Position numbers and translations under genes: made by a program | Shown: piece by piece, positions 11,319 to 21,670 of the stretch | Numbering within the stretch: position 1 is the stretch's first letter | Layout of the letters: every line of letters starts with the position of its first letter | Notes under the pieces: generated by a model | Databases searched by the model: none | Told to the model about the DNA's origin: nothing | What the model saw: the letters and a program-made list of their open reading frames with translations, nothing else | DNA from: Callaeas wilsoni | Taxonomy: Eukaryota; Chordata; Aves; Passeriformes; Callaeidae | Length of the DNA stretch: 64,000 nt | Direction: 5' to 3' | Assembly: GCA_013398955.1 (NCBI GenBank) | Contig: VWPU01009592.1 | Coordinates: 1-64,000 of the forward strand

Positions 11319-11902
11319 TGTATTCTATCACCATCTTCAGGAGCTGTTAAACCAGGTGGGGCTGTGTCCCTTGCCTCCTTTGTCTGGACTATCTTCTTTT
11401 AATGGGCCAGCTGTCAAACCCGGGGCAGGGTTCATTATCTCTCCCATGACCCATCCTCCCTCTGGAGGGATATCTCCTGTTAATGGGCCATCTAGTCTCA
11501 CCACATGACTGATAAAATGACATCCACCCATTGTGAGATGCTCTGCCCAGAGGGAGGAACCAAGCATCCCATCCTGGATATAAGCTAAGATTTCGAACAC
11601 CAGAGCCAGCCCTTACCTACTGGATTCCCAGAGGACAAGAGCTACCACTGGACCTTCAGGTGAAGACCAGACCTTTTCTACAGGATCACTGCTTCGACAG
11701 AACCATCTTCAGCAGAACTCTGGAGGACTGCAGCCACCATTTTATCGGACTGCTACCAACGCCCTGACTGACAGGGTGTCAGGTTGTATCCTGACTCTGT
11801 CAGTGGTTTCTTTTTTGTACTATTGCATTTATTTTAGTTTTTCCTATTAAATTGTACTTCTGACTTGGAGTTTCTCACTGGGTTTGCTTTCAAACCAGTA
11901 CA
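11319..11902 (+). mobile_element. Probable solo LTR of an endogenous retrovirus
   Basis: A single-copy block of about 560-584 bp lies between two parts of the CATTC array. It has a TATA-like GGATATAAGC at about 11576, an ATTAAA polyadenylation-like signal at about 11847, a TG at 11319 (or 11345) and a terminal CA at 11901-11902. The sequence around TGACAGGGTGTCAGGTTGTA resembles avian ERV LTRs I recall, without certainty of the family. No internal retroviral genes are present. I could not identify a target-site duplication, so the left end is uncertain. Confidence 0.6.
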
Positions 11903-12246
11903 ATTCCCCATCCATCCATTCACTCTCCATTCAATTACAACTACGCTCATTTGCTAAACTTCTAAAATTGTATCCTCCTCATGCACGGGTGGGCATTTTT
12001 CCATATCTGCCCCTGGAAACCTACAATAAAGACTAGCCTTTGCATTACCTCCTCTAACAATGTTGTGTGGAAAGTGGTGTTTTGTTTCAATGTTGTTTAA
12101 GCCATCAATGGCACCGGGTTAGTCCTTGCTTTAGTACCGCTGCAACTAAAGCTTTGCATTCCCTGCAGGCACTCACTGCAATCCACTCCTGTGAATGTGT
12201 TAATTCATTTGCAGTAAGTAACAAACACCTCAACAGCTTGCCAAAC

Positions 12247-12338
12247 CTTTTAATTACTGATCCATCTTCTTTCTTGATTTCTTTCTCTACCGAAGCAGGG
12301 ACTTGGACTGTCAAGTGGTGACCTGTATACCTCAAAGC
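12247..12338 (-). CDS. ANK2: ANK2 exon, penultimate coding exon (92 bp)
   Basis: The exon encodes ALRYTGHHLTVQVPASVEKE, then IKKEDGSVIK. This matches the ankyrin-B tail (ALSYTGSH... VEKEIMKEDGS in mammals as I recall). The acceptor is CGTTGGAG, with a weak pyrimidine tract, and the donor is GTTTGGC. It leaves in phase 2. Confidence 0.88.
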
Positions 12339-13248
12339 CTCCAACGAAAACATAAACTTCAAATTACAACACACCCAAAACACCTGAAACCCTTCCTACC
12401 TTGGTCCTTCGTATTCACACAGCTCAATGCTGAGAAAATGCTGGACAGGCACCTGAAAGAAGCAACTGCATCCCTACACAAGTCTCCCTCCCTCCCTCCC
12501 TTCCTCATACACATCACACACAGTTTCTCGTATGGGGCAGCTTCATTTCAGTAATAATTGTACCAAAGTGTGTCTCAGGAGTGGCTCCTCCTTCTGGCCA
12601 TACGGACTTCTGGATTTAGTGAGGTGGTAGCTGGGAACTAAGTGTTCCTTCCCAAGCTGTCTCTTTGAACCTCTACCCGACAGTTCGTGCCTCTCATTTG
12701 GCCTCGGTGAGAAAAGGGGAACCGGGCCACCGCTCTGGACTCCCGGTTAAAAAACCCGAACTGCATACACACATCACCTACTGCTTGCACATATTTTCTC
12801 TATTTATCTATTTTTAGGTCTTTGTTTAAACCTCTAAGACACGCTATTCAGGGGCACAAGAAACTGGATTCAGAGGAGGAACACGTCTGTTTACCGAGGA
12901 TGTGGGCTAAACTGTAGCCGCTACTAAAATCAGTCCCACTAGTGGTAACACATGAATGAACTTAAACTGCGCTCACATCCAAGACTTCTAAGAACTTCAC
13001 ACAAAGCCTCCATGATGTTTTTCTTTAGTCTTAACAAGCTGCTTAGCTAATTCTACCATGTCAGCTTTCCCTACACATTCTCTATATATGGATCTTTTTG
13101 GAACGTGGCTGAGTATAACAACACAATTACAAGTCAGCTTAAGACTCGCCAGTGGAGTCCGGTGGGCCACCAACAAAACCTGTCAGAACACAGTTTGTCC
13201 CTGTCCCTGACACTTGCGGTAATGCTAATATATTAAAGTTATTTGTAC
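12339..13248 (-). other. ANK2: ANK2 intron (910 bp)
   Basis: A CCCT-type run lies at about 12485-12503. Nothing else seen. Confidence 0.85.
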
Positions 13249-13431
13249 CTCTTCGAAGTCCTCTTTGGCTGACGGAAGATCAGAAGCCAGGCTGGCGTCC
13301 CCCAGGTGTTTCTCCGTCCTCTCTCCGTGCACTACAGTGGTCTTTATGACCTTGCTGACTTTCCGGCCCTCCACTGGTTCGGACTGAAATTTGGAGGCAC
13401 TAGACAGAACAGCAGGTTCTGACAGGGTCAC
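13249..13431 (-). CDS. ANK2: ANK2 exon, VTLSEPAVLSS segment (183 bp)
   Basis: The exon encodes VTLSEPAVLSSASKFQSEPV, then EGRKVSKVIKTTVVHGERTE and DLPSAKEDFEE. It is in phase 0 at both ends. The acceptor is CTTGCAG and the donor GTACAAAT. The last 700 bases of its upstream intron are dominated by the pyrimidine tract described at 13540-14240. Confidence 0.93.
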
Positions 13432-14704
13432 CTGCAAGGTTAGAAAGCACAAGTATTTGTGATGTGCACTGGCAAAATGACTCCTGTGTCTATGGGTTCC
13501 CATAGGGGAAAGCGTAGCTCTGTTAGGGTCACCTTACTGCTTAAAAAAAAAAAAAAGAAAAAAGGAAAAAAAAAAAAAGGAAAAAGCCAAAAAAAAGAAA
13601 AAAGAAGAAAAAAGAAAAGAAAAAAAAGAAAAAAGACAAAGGAGAAAAAAGGGAAAAAAAAAAAAGGAAAAAGCAAAAAAAAAGAAAAAAAAAAACAACA
13701 AAAAAGAAAAAAATAAGGAAAAAACAAGGAAGAAAAGAAAAAGGGGGGAAAAAGAAAAAAATAGAAAAAGAAAAAAGACAAAGGAGAAAAAAGGGAAAAA
13801 CAAAAAAGGAAAAAGCCAAAAAAAAGAAAAAAGAAGAAAAAAGACAAAAAAGAAAAAAGACAAAAAAGGAAAAAATAAAGGATAAAAATAAGAAAAAAGA
13901 GGAAAAGAGGAAAAAAGAAACAAAAAAGGGGAAAAGACAAAAAAGAAAAAAAAAGAAAAAAGGAAAAAAGAAAGAAGGGAAAATAGACAAAAAAGAAAAA
14001 AGAAAAGACAAAAAGAAAAAAAAAAGAAAGAAAAGAAAAAGGCGGAAAAAAGAAAAAAAAAAAAAAAAGACAAAAAAGGAAAAAATAAAGGATAAAAATA
14101 AGAAAAAAGAGGAAAAGAGGAAAAAAGAAACAAAAAAGGGGAAAAGACAAAAAAGAAAAAAAAAGAAAAAAGGAAAAAAGAAAGAAGGGAAAATAGACAA
14201 AAAAGAAAAAAGGAAAGAAGGAGAAAAGGAGGAACGAAGACTCTTCTTTCTTGTTACTTTACTCCTAAAGAATTAATTCTGATGAGTAATTCCAGCAAGA
14301 AAAAGTATTGGTGATGTTTCTGAGAATTTTAATAACTGCTAGCTACAGCCTTGCTTTTGGCCCAGGACTGCTGAAAGCACACCCCATTGCCAGCTTCTGG
14401 CCCTGTGTCACAACTCAGTTACGCCGATCCAAATGCCCGTAGGGCCGCACGGTGAAGTACGGCAGGACGGCCACTTACCTTTTCAGGTTGTTTTTTACTT
14501 TTATTCACCTGGCTCTGAAACAGTTTTTGTCTCAGTCATAGGTGGTTTTAGCCTCTTCAAAGCAAGAAGGGACCGGTAAGGAGAAGTTATTCTAACTGTG
14601 GGGTTCTAGGACCGAGTGGCACAATGAGCACGCTAAGCTGCACTGACTGAGAGCCCTATTGGGGTGCTGCTGCTCTGTGCCGGGGCAGGCAAAGCACACC
14701 CTAC
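13432..14704 (-). other. ANK2: ANK2 intron (1.3 kb) carrying the polypurine/polypyrimidine tract
   Basis: More than half of this intron is the low-complexity tract described separately. In the pre-mRNA it is a U/C-rich run that ends about 110 bases before the acceptor of exon 13249-13431. Confidence 0.9.
13540..14240. repeat. Low-complexity polypurine tract (A/G with rare C), about 700 bp
   Basis: The plus strand is almost pure A and G, broken by scattered GACA and GCCA. It is built from degenerate AAAAAAG-type units and carries nested duplications. A block of about 150 bp at 13853-14002 recurs exactly at 14063-14212 (offset 210). Shorter blocks around 13635 and 13777 (GACAAAGGAGAAAAAAGGG) repeat as well. 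Translations of this tract in other frames (long poly-Phe or poly-Lys) are not genes. Confidence 0.95.
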
Positions 14705-14869
14705 CTCTGAGTGCTCACTGTCACTCTTCAGCACAACTCGCTTCACCACTTTGGAATAACCATCTCCCTCTTGCACAGTGACAGAGGCCTGCGGTGTTCC
14801 CTGCGTTACCACTTCCTCTTTTTCCATGCCATCTGCAGCAACGTATCGCCGGATGATCTTCCGAGTCAC
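14705..14869 (-). CDS. ANK2: ANK2 exon, VTRKIIRRY segment (165 bp)
   Basis: The exon encodes [20 protein letters not shown], then [20 protein letters not shown] and SE. It is part of the obscurin-binding C-terminal region by homology. It is in phase 0 at both ends, with acceptor CCTTCAG and donor GTAGGGTG. Reading through the donor adds 23 residues before a stop at 14633, so intron retention would give a short alternative C terminus. Confidence 0.94.
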
Positions 14870-15866
14870 CTGAAGGAATGGAGTTCAGTCCCCAAAGAAT
14901 TAGCAGTAAACTTTTCCTCCTTGTTCTCTACCTCGTATTTGCTACTCTAAGGGCGTTTTGTCCTACATGACAGAACCTGCGTAGATGGTTCGGTGTTTTA
15001 TTGTTCAACATCTACTCAAGAGACTCATCTGCTGCTTAAGCTCTCAAGGCACTGGCTGGCCCAAGCGAGAAGAGAATTACAGGATTCGAGATGTGAAATT
15101 TCTCAGGAGGACGGGCGTGCATCCTTTACATAGCACGCCTCAAGGCACGGGCCTATCCTTAAGAACGATCACACTTGCTGCTGTTCAGCGAGACCAAGGA
15201 ATCTTTGCCTGGGGTGATTTACTCTACCAGGAATTCAGAGGGGTTCCAGAGACAGCCTATCCAGCTGAGAGGGTGTCATGTCTTCTCCGAAGACAGAATA
15301 TGGTGTTTGCCACCGGCCCAGCACGGTCAAGTCCTAGACCCAATCTCTGAGCCCCTAGTTGTCAGATAAAGAAAGGAGCACAGAAGTTCCCCTTTCACTT
15401 CCACGCTGGGCACAATGTGTTTTCTAAGCATGATCTGATTTTGAAGACCTAGACTCTGGACTTATCTGACTCTTGCAGACCCAGCCTTCCAGAGCTTCCA
15501 TTAGGACAAGCAGACAGACATCTCCGATAAGATTGTGGTGGAGTGGGTTTTTTGGTGGGATTTTTAAAAAAGAAATAAACAACTGTTTTGTAAAATATGT
15601 GCACCTATGCAGAATTTTCCTTGGCTTTAAATGAAAGTTAACGAAATACACCCTGTTAGGTTATACACCGTAACACCAAATGATTTTGAGAATCTAAGTA
15701 ATTCTTCGAACTTTGGTATCTCTCATGAGCAGAGATTCTCATTCCTTCCACTCTCTGCTCTTCAAATCACGGCCCTTCGTAGCAGAAAGCCTGGCATTTC
15801 TGCGGATGATTTTTCCTTCCTTTTACAGGAAAGGATGAAGGTAGCGAGGGGCAGAAATGGCAGTAC
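14870..15866 (-). other. ANK2: ANK2 intron (997 bp)
   Basis: Nothing recognised. Confidence 0.85.
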
Positions 15867-15950
15867 CTTCTTTACCACCATGTGGCCGTGTTCATCTGTG
15901 TACTGCTCTTCCGTGACTGTTTCTGGTGGTATTTCAGGCATACTATCAGC
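15867..15950 (-). CDS. ANK2: ANK2 exon, [11 protein letters not shown] segment (84 bp)
   Basis: The exon encodes [20 protein letters not shown], then HGHMVVKK. It belongs to the C-terminal modules that in ankyrin-R and ankyrin-B carry the obscurin-binding region. It is in phase 0 at both ends. The acceptor is TCACACAG and the donor GTACTGCC. Confidence 0.94.
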
Positions 15951-16366
15951 CTGTGTGACAAAGAACAAAGTTGTGTGAAGCGAGGCCTTCACGTGGGTCT
16001 TGAAATAAGCCCTTTTAAAATCAGTTAATGGGTTACAGAATGGGGAAAAAATCAGCAATGTTAGGAAAAAAACCTGTTCTGCAAATAAGCCTTAGAAAAC
16101 CATGCAAAGAAAAGCGATGCCACAGCACACGGGCAAAGATATGTTAGTTGACCTCGTTGTATACAGGGCTGACGAGCCCGTGCCTTCCTCCTACGGAGGC
16201 ATCTGTGGAATTTAGAGAGGGGTTAGCAGTGTTACTGTAATCCTAAGGTACTGCAATGCCTTATGCTGTGGAGATGCATTATTTGGGAGCGTTCCAGTGC
16301 GAAGCACAAACGCCAACTCAGGGCCTAAGGCAGCACAGGCTCGTGCGGTCATTCAACACTCGGTAC
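15951..16366 (-). other. ANK2: ANK2 intron (416 bp)
   Basis: Nothing recognised. Confidence 0.85.
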
Positions 16367-16459
16367 CTGAATGATCACCCGGCGCCGAACGACCCTGGTG
16401 GTGACCATCTCGTCCTCGTCCGAGCTGAGCTCCAGCTCACCTAACTCCTCTGCTAACTC
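16367..16459 (-). CDS. ANK2: ANK2 exon, ELAEELGELELSSDEDEM segment (93 bp)
   Basis: The exon encodes ELAEELGELELSSDEDEMVT, then TRVVRRRVIIQ. This is the acidic-then-basic module of the ankyrin C-terminal tail, shared with ankyrin-R. It is in phase 0 at both ends, so it could be a cassette. The acceptor is CCCCTAG and the donor GTACCGAG. No open frame of more than 60 codons starting with ATG covers it. Confidence 0.92.
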
Positions 16460-17944
16460 CTAGGGGAAGCATGGAAGCAGGACTCTGTACGTGGTACCAG
16501 TGGTACCTACACCTTCTGTCTTCCTACACTAGCTCTGCAATTCCTACGTTTTTCATACGCTTTCTGTGGTAGTTACACAGAAAAATATACAAAAGCCTTT
16601 TAAGCCTCCACAGGGGGAAGCACAGGGCACAGTGTACAGAGTACAGAGTGTACAGGCAGTAGGACCGTGTAGCAGTACCCTCAGCACTGGAAAGATCAGG
16701 AAAAATTAGTAACAAGTGCTGAACTTGTCTATCCTGCAGAGGGAAGAATTAAAAATTTAAACAAACATGTCAGAAGGCAAAGAGAGGCTGAAAAGAATGG
16801 GTTGGGAAGCAGCTATAGTATAAAAACATAAAGGGGAAAATAAATAAGGGGGGAAAGGAGAGGGTGTGTGTTTCTTTTTGGTGGTACCAGCTGTTGTTGT
16901 TTCACCTCAGTAAAAGAACTGGAAGGAAAAAGCAGTACATTGTTTGGAGGGTAGCCCGGCCTCCAGCAGCCCTCGTACTGAGCCCTGCTGTAGATGGTGT
17001 TTCAATTATCTGACACACTTTAAAATTCCACCTTTCCCTGAGATCCCAGAGGCAGAGCTCCGAAATCCTTCATTCCAGAGGTGATACTTTTGGCCACATA
17101 GTAGCAAAGACAGAAGGGCTCGTTCCTACTCAGTGTGAAGGTGAAACAATTTCTGCTTCAGTGGAACTGCGCCTTCTCTGCTCTAACTTCACTTACAAAA
17201 CTGATTTCCTGCCCAGAGATGCCTTCGCCTTCTCTTCCACTAAGAACTGGCAAAGCAAGCTGTCTCTTCTTAAACTTTGACCTGCCAGGAAGCTTTAATT
17301 CTCCACTAAAAGCCATATGCTTGCTGCTCTCTTTCCTTGCTGCTTCATGTCTTCCCTTCTCTGAATGCTGCAATGAAGCCCCTTGGTCTCAGACACCCCA
17401 AGACCTGTCTTGTACGGTTTTGGATGTTCCCTCCCGTCTCCGTATCTCTTTACTGCCTGCGTGCTATGTAAACACCATTCCTGCAGTACATCCTTAGCGG
17501 TCTGCAATGCACAGCTGCTGCCTCTTTTCCATCTCGCTGACTTTACAGACCTTTCACATCATTTCTCACACCACTCCGGGCTAGCCTTGCCTTTCTTTAA
17601 GAGCTTTACTATTACTACTTTGTCCGCATTACATCCGTTTCTGTTTGTTTCTGCCCCTGTTACTGACACTCTCTCTCAGGGGCACAGATGTAACCCTCAC
17701 AGGCCAAAGGGTAGGGTAGAGCAGACCCAGAATTACCAGTCTAGACTTTGGGATCTGGGGTTTGTTTTCAACTTTGAAAACCTCGAGAGAAAAGCCTTTA
17801 CCTGACCCTTCTCACCACAGTGGGAAGGAAAAAAACCTCAGTGCCAGATGCAAATTAGTTACAAATATTCTTATCTTAAAGAATGAGCGAGACATAAAAC
17901 TCAGTTTATTGGGTCCGTTACTTTGAGGCAAAGCTGTCACTTAC
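16460..17944 (-). other. ANK2: ANK2 intron (1.5 kb)
   Basis: Open frames at 17135-17805 on either strand lack splice context and similarity. Nothing else seen. Confidence 0.8.
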
Positions 17945-18215
17945 CTTTTCTAAAGATTCCTCTTCATAGCCCCTTCCAGACTTGTCCATCTGCTCCTCGG
18001 TGGACTCCACTATCACGAGGCTAGATCTCCTCGGAGAGAGGCCTTCCTGGTGGAGCTGCAGCTCCTCGGGCTCTTGGATGATGGGGGAGTCCCCTCTCTG
18101 CGCAGAGGACAGAGGCGCTCTCTGCGTCTCTCCCTTTGCCGCGCTCGAGTGCGCAGATTTGCCGCTTGCTGCTTTTCCAGCTCCCGCAGACTGCTCCATT
18201 CCTGGAGTCGTGACG
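17945..18215 (-). CDS. ANK2: ANK2 exon, C-terminal regulatory domain part 2 (271 bp)
   Basis: The exon encodes VTTPGMEQSAGAGKAASGKS, then RGDSPIIQEPEELQLHQEG and RRSSLVIVESTEEQMDKS. The SPIIQEPEE and SLVIVES blocks are conserved in ankyrin-B while the start is diverged. The acceptor is ATTCACAG and the donor GTAAGTGAC. It enters in phase 2 and leaves in phase 0. Confidence 0.93.
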
Positions 18216-19913
18216 CTGTGAATTAGAGGTCCAAGCGAGTTACCACCGTGCAGTGCTTCCCAATTCCCAGCAATGGAATGTTAGGCACTGACTTGATGTT
18301 GTGATACTGCCTCTTGTCCAGCAAAGTCTAGAAATAACTGATACTCCTTGACAGGAATTACAGAGTGGTCTGGCTGAGAATCCCACCCATATTCCCGAGC
18401 CAGTCTCCAAATGGATATCCAACCCTTCCGTGTAATCTGCAAAACTTAGTATTTGTCAAGTATTACAGAGAGCTTTGCTGTCACTTGTGCCCTCACGTCT
18501 CTACATAGCACCAGGTTTTTATTAGGGGGAGAGCCTGGATCACTATAGACGGATGTGAGGCAGTTACAACACTGAGCACAAGCTCTGCAGCTGCAAAGTG
18601 CGGAAAACGACTTTCAGGTAGAATTCCGGAGCTTTAGCAAACAGAAATTTTTGAGAGGTTCAGGTTTTGTTTGTACTGGTATTTGCACAATTGAACCCTG
18701 CTATGATTAATCACTGCCCCGAGTCAGTTAAACCTATTATTACGTATGTTACTATGTAACACACAGATAAAGGAAATACATCTAATTCAATCATACATAC
18801 ATTCAATACTGTTGTATAATTCCTCTCGGAGCATGTTCCTTACAAGCTATTTAAATCTAGCCCAACTTTCCACCTGGTTCAAACTAGACCTGCAGTATTG
18901 TGATATTCTCCTGTTGTCATTACCCTCGGGCAGTGTTGGCAGTGTTGTCTCACGGGTATTCTCTGTTCCTCAAAGGCATTCATTCCCTGACACAACTCCT
19001 TAGGGAGCATTGCTGGTGTTGCCTAACGCTTGCAACAGGAACTGTCTTGGATGGTATTTTCTGTCTCCCGCACCCTGTCCCGGCGCATCCCAAGCAAAAG
19101 AATCCCTCAAAGTCCATTTGCTGGACTCAGCTGCCCTTTGACTGCTGGGAGCTGCATCTCCACATCAAAGCTAATCGCCTCCAGGAAAACCACTTCTTTG
19201 GATAGGGATTCTTGATATTCTGCTGGCTTATTAATACCTCACTCTACCCTGCAGAGAGGTCTCAGCATGGGCACCTAATCAGGGAAGCTGTGGAGAAATA
19301 AATGTGATCTATTTCAAATTCCTTTTCAAATGACACCAACCCCACAGATGGCCCCACCTCAGAATTCAAGTTCTTGCTACACAGGTCTTCTAAATGTGTA
19401 CTCTATCATGTGTTCTTCCTCTAAGTACTTGTGTCTTGCCTCCGTAAAACCCTGTTTCTGTTCCATTGGCCATCTGAAATGCGCTTTGAAAACCCCAGTT
19501 CTTAATAGGTAGTTACAAGTTTTGTAAGTAGCTATTAAATTGAAAAAATTTTGCCTCCATTGAAAAAGCCACCCTGAAGCTGAAGAAAGGGTCCTTTAGG
19601 ATTACTTTCATTAAGATGTCATCACTTGTCATCCAAAACATGAAAAATATGCATAAAGCCCCTCCACTTCTGCATTAACCCTCTTTTCTCTCCTATGTAC
19701 TAGACGCAGTTATTGCTTTGTGTTCACGGTGACCAACTGACTTTCTCTCCTCAGCCTTTAGGCTTCCTCCACATGGATTAAAAAGTGAAAACCACAATTG
19801 GAGGAAAATTCTAGTGTGTTCATAAGTTTCAAAGGCAACTGTAAAATCCTCTTATTACACAGAGAAAAGAGAATCCGTTCCCGGTGGCTTCATCCTGGTC
19901 TTGTGACACTTAC
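18216..19913 (-). other. ANK2: ANK2 intron (1.7 kb)
   Basis: Nothing recognised. Confidence 0.8.
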
Positions 19914-20193
19914 AAATATTCCTGTTGTGAAGCGGATGGTTTCCCTGGCGCGTCTTGGGGTTTCCCTGAGTATTCAGCTTCTACTTGTTCCTTGTGTGCT
20001 TGCCTCAGAAGCTCAGCCATGGACACCTCCGCCTCGCTCCTGGGAGTACTGTCTTGGAACGGGGAATAACTGGCAGAGACGTCTTCCTCGGAGACCAGAG
20101 GGGGCTGCTCGGTCGGCTCGCCGTCCTTAGATATTCTCTGCTGCTCTTGCTTGTGCCTCGAGCTGTACACTTCTTCTTGCAGCGCAGAAAAAC
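19914..20193 (-). CDS. ANK2: ANK2 exon, C-terminal regulatory domain part 1 (280 bp)
   Basis: The exon encodes GFSALQEEVYSSRHKQEQQR, then LVSEEDVSASYSPFQDS, then QAHKEQVEAEYSGKPQD, ending QQEYF. It is a fast-evolving unstructured tail, alignable with the mammalian SEEDISVGYSTFQD and HKEQVQQDFSGK segments. The donor is GTAAGTG, inside the codon after EY; reading through it gives an immediate TAA. The acceptor is TTGCAAG. Confidence 0.93.
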
Positions 20194-21010
20194 CTTGCAA
20201 AGACAGAGAGATGAGAAATATCGTTACGAGTCTTACCAGAATGCAGAAGTCCTTCCCGTGCTCCGCATGCATTGAAAATCGCCGGGCACAACACATGACC
20301 TGAAGTTCTTGAACGCCTTGAGTGAGAGGGGACCTGGCCTCCCGGAGTAGCTCGAGGAAGATGGACAGACAGGTTAACACTCTAAAACTACTTGGCTGTG
20401 ATATGAGAATGCAAATCGTAACAAACAGCCTTCCATTCCTACATTCTCTTCAAGATGGGACCTTTGCAGCTGTGTAATACACTTCCATACTGAGTTAGGC
20501 GTAGAAAAGTATGACTTCTGGAAAAGAGGATTTTATGCCAAATAATTTGGAGGTGTTTCTTCAGTTTGCAACCACCGGATCTGATCCACCGAATTTTCAA
20601 ACTTAAGAATGCAATAGCATCCTAACAGAATTCAAGTAGCCTGGATACTCAAATCCAAAGGGGTTTTTCGTCAAAGCACGCAGTAGTTTTCCTTTTACAG
20701 ATCTCGGTCAAATTCTAATACAACCTTCTGAACTTTCATGAAAGCACACGTATAAGCAAAAAACAACAAACCCCAAGGTAAAGTGGGCAAACATTGCCAG
20801 CCATGCTACTTGCTTCTGAAGAATCGGCTAAAGCGCAGATCTTCTACCCTGTGAAATGTGACCCGTGTGATGCTGTCCTTCCATCCACCCACCCTGTCTG
20901 TGCTTTCAAAAGGGGATGCCAGTGCTCCGTCATGAGAGCTGAAACAGATGACCCCGGGCAAACACTTCAGAGCAGAGTGATGCTTCGCCAGGTACCCTGG
21001 AGCCACTTAC
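20194..21010 (-). other. ANK2: ANK2 intron (817 bp)
   Basis: Nothing recognised. Confidence 0.85.
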
Positions 21011-21157
21011 CTTCGCTGCGGTCCAACGCCAAGGACTGCTCCGTGTCCGTGTACGTGCGCGTGCCGTGGCCCTGCATGGGGTCTATGCCGCTGGTCTCCA
21101 TCAGGTGAACGATGTCCATGCGGTTGATTTTCGTGAGACATTGGGTCAGGCTGGTAT
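21011..21157 (-). CDS. ANK2: ANK2 exon, end of death domain (147 bp)
   Basis: The exon encodes [20 protein letters not shown], then [20 protein letters not shown] and [18 protein letters not shown] is the ankyrin-B version of this helix (ankyrin-G has NRIDIVTLLE), which gives the paralogue assignment. The acceptor is TTTCACAG and the donor GTAAGTGG. It leaves in phase 1. Confidence 0.97.
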
Positions 21158-21538
21158 CTGTGAAATTGCAACAACACGGTGCAAGCTGAGTCAAGAAGCA
21201 CACACATGCCCTCCCTTCTCTCTTCCATAGGAAGGGCATATATAAGAGACTAACTGATATCATATATAAATTACAGATACATTTAGAAGCAGTGCTATGT
21301 AAAATCTAAATAGAACCGAATGGCTACCTATAAAAAGTAGCACTCTGAGTTTTTCCTTTTAACAAATTTGTTGAGTTGCTGTGTTACACAGATGAGATGA
21401 GAAATAATGTTGAGTACAATCCACGGTCATCCTTTCTGTAGCCTAAATTTCCCCCAAATTTTCTTTGGGATTACAACATGCACCCGTCACCTCAGCTAGC
21501 AGATTAGAGACAGTCACGTGCAATGACCGGAGACAAAC
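21158..21538 (-). other. ANK2: ANK2 intron (381 bp)
   Basis: Nothing recognised. Confidence 0.85.
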
Positions 21539-21670
21539 CTGTTGCATGTTTCCCATCCCTTTCAAGCCAGTATTTGAGGAGTGCGTGGCTCTGGTCTTGA
21601 AGTGAATTGGGATTTTCAATTCGGATCTGGTGAATTTGCTCCTCTGTGAAGTCCAGTTCTCTTGCGAGCT
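21539..21670 (-). CDS. ANK2: ANK2 exon, death domain core (132 bp)
   Basis: The exon encodes [20 protein letters not shown], then [20 protein letters not shown] and KHAT, the central helices of the ankyrin-B death domain. The acceptor is CTTTTTCAG and the donor GTTTGTCT. It enters and leaves in phase 1. Confidence 0.97.

Larger units (their letters stand above)
8670..12246 (-). other. ANK2: ANK2 last intron (3.6 kb), repeat-rich
   Basis: It separates the last two coding exons. It contains the inverted-repeat structure (9115-10845), CATTC arrays and a probable solo LTR (about 11319-11902), each listed separately. The 450 bp next to each exon look unique. Confidence 0.85.

Noticed and set aside
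9905..11508. Plus-strand open frames of 117-216 residues rich in Ser, His, Pro and Ile
   Set aside because: They are produced by the CATTC/CTCCAT arrays, show periodic repetition in all frames, and run into the LTR.
11319..11902. Full-length endogenous retrovirus
   Set aside because: No gag, pol or env-like frames lie on either side, only one LTR-like block.
13440..14200. Long minus-strand open frames rich in Phe and Leu, and plus-strand Lys-rich frames
   Set aside because: They are translations of the polypurine/polypyrimidine tract. Several frames are open at once only because the repeat lacks stop codons.
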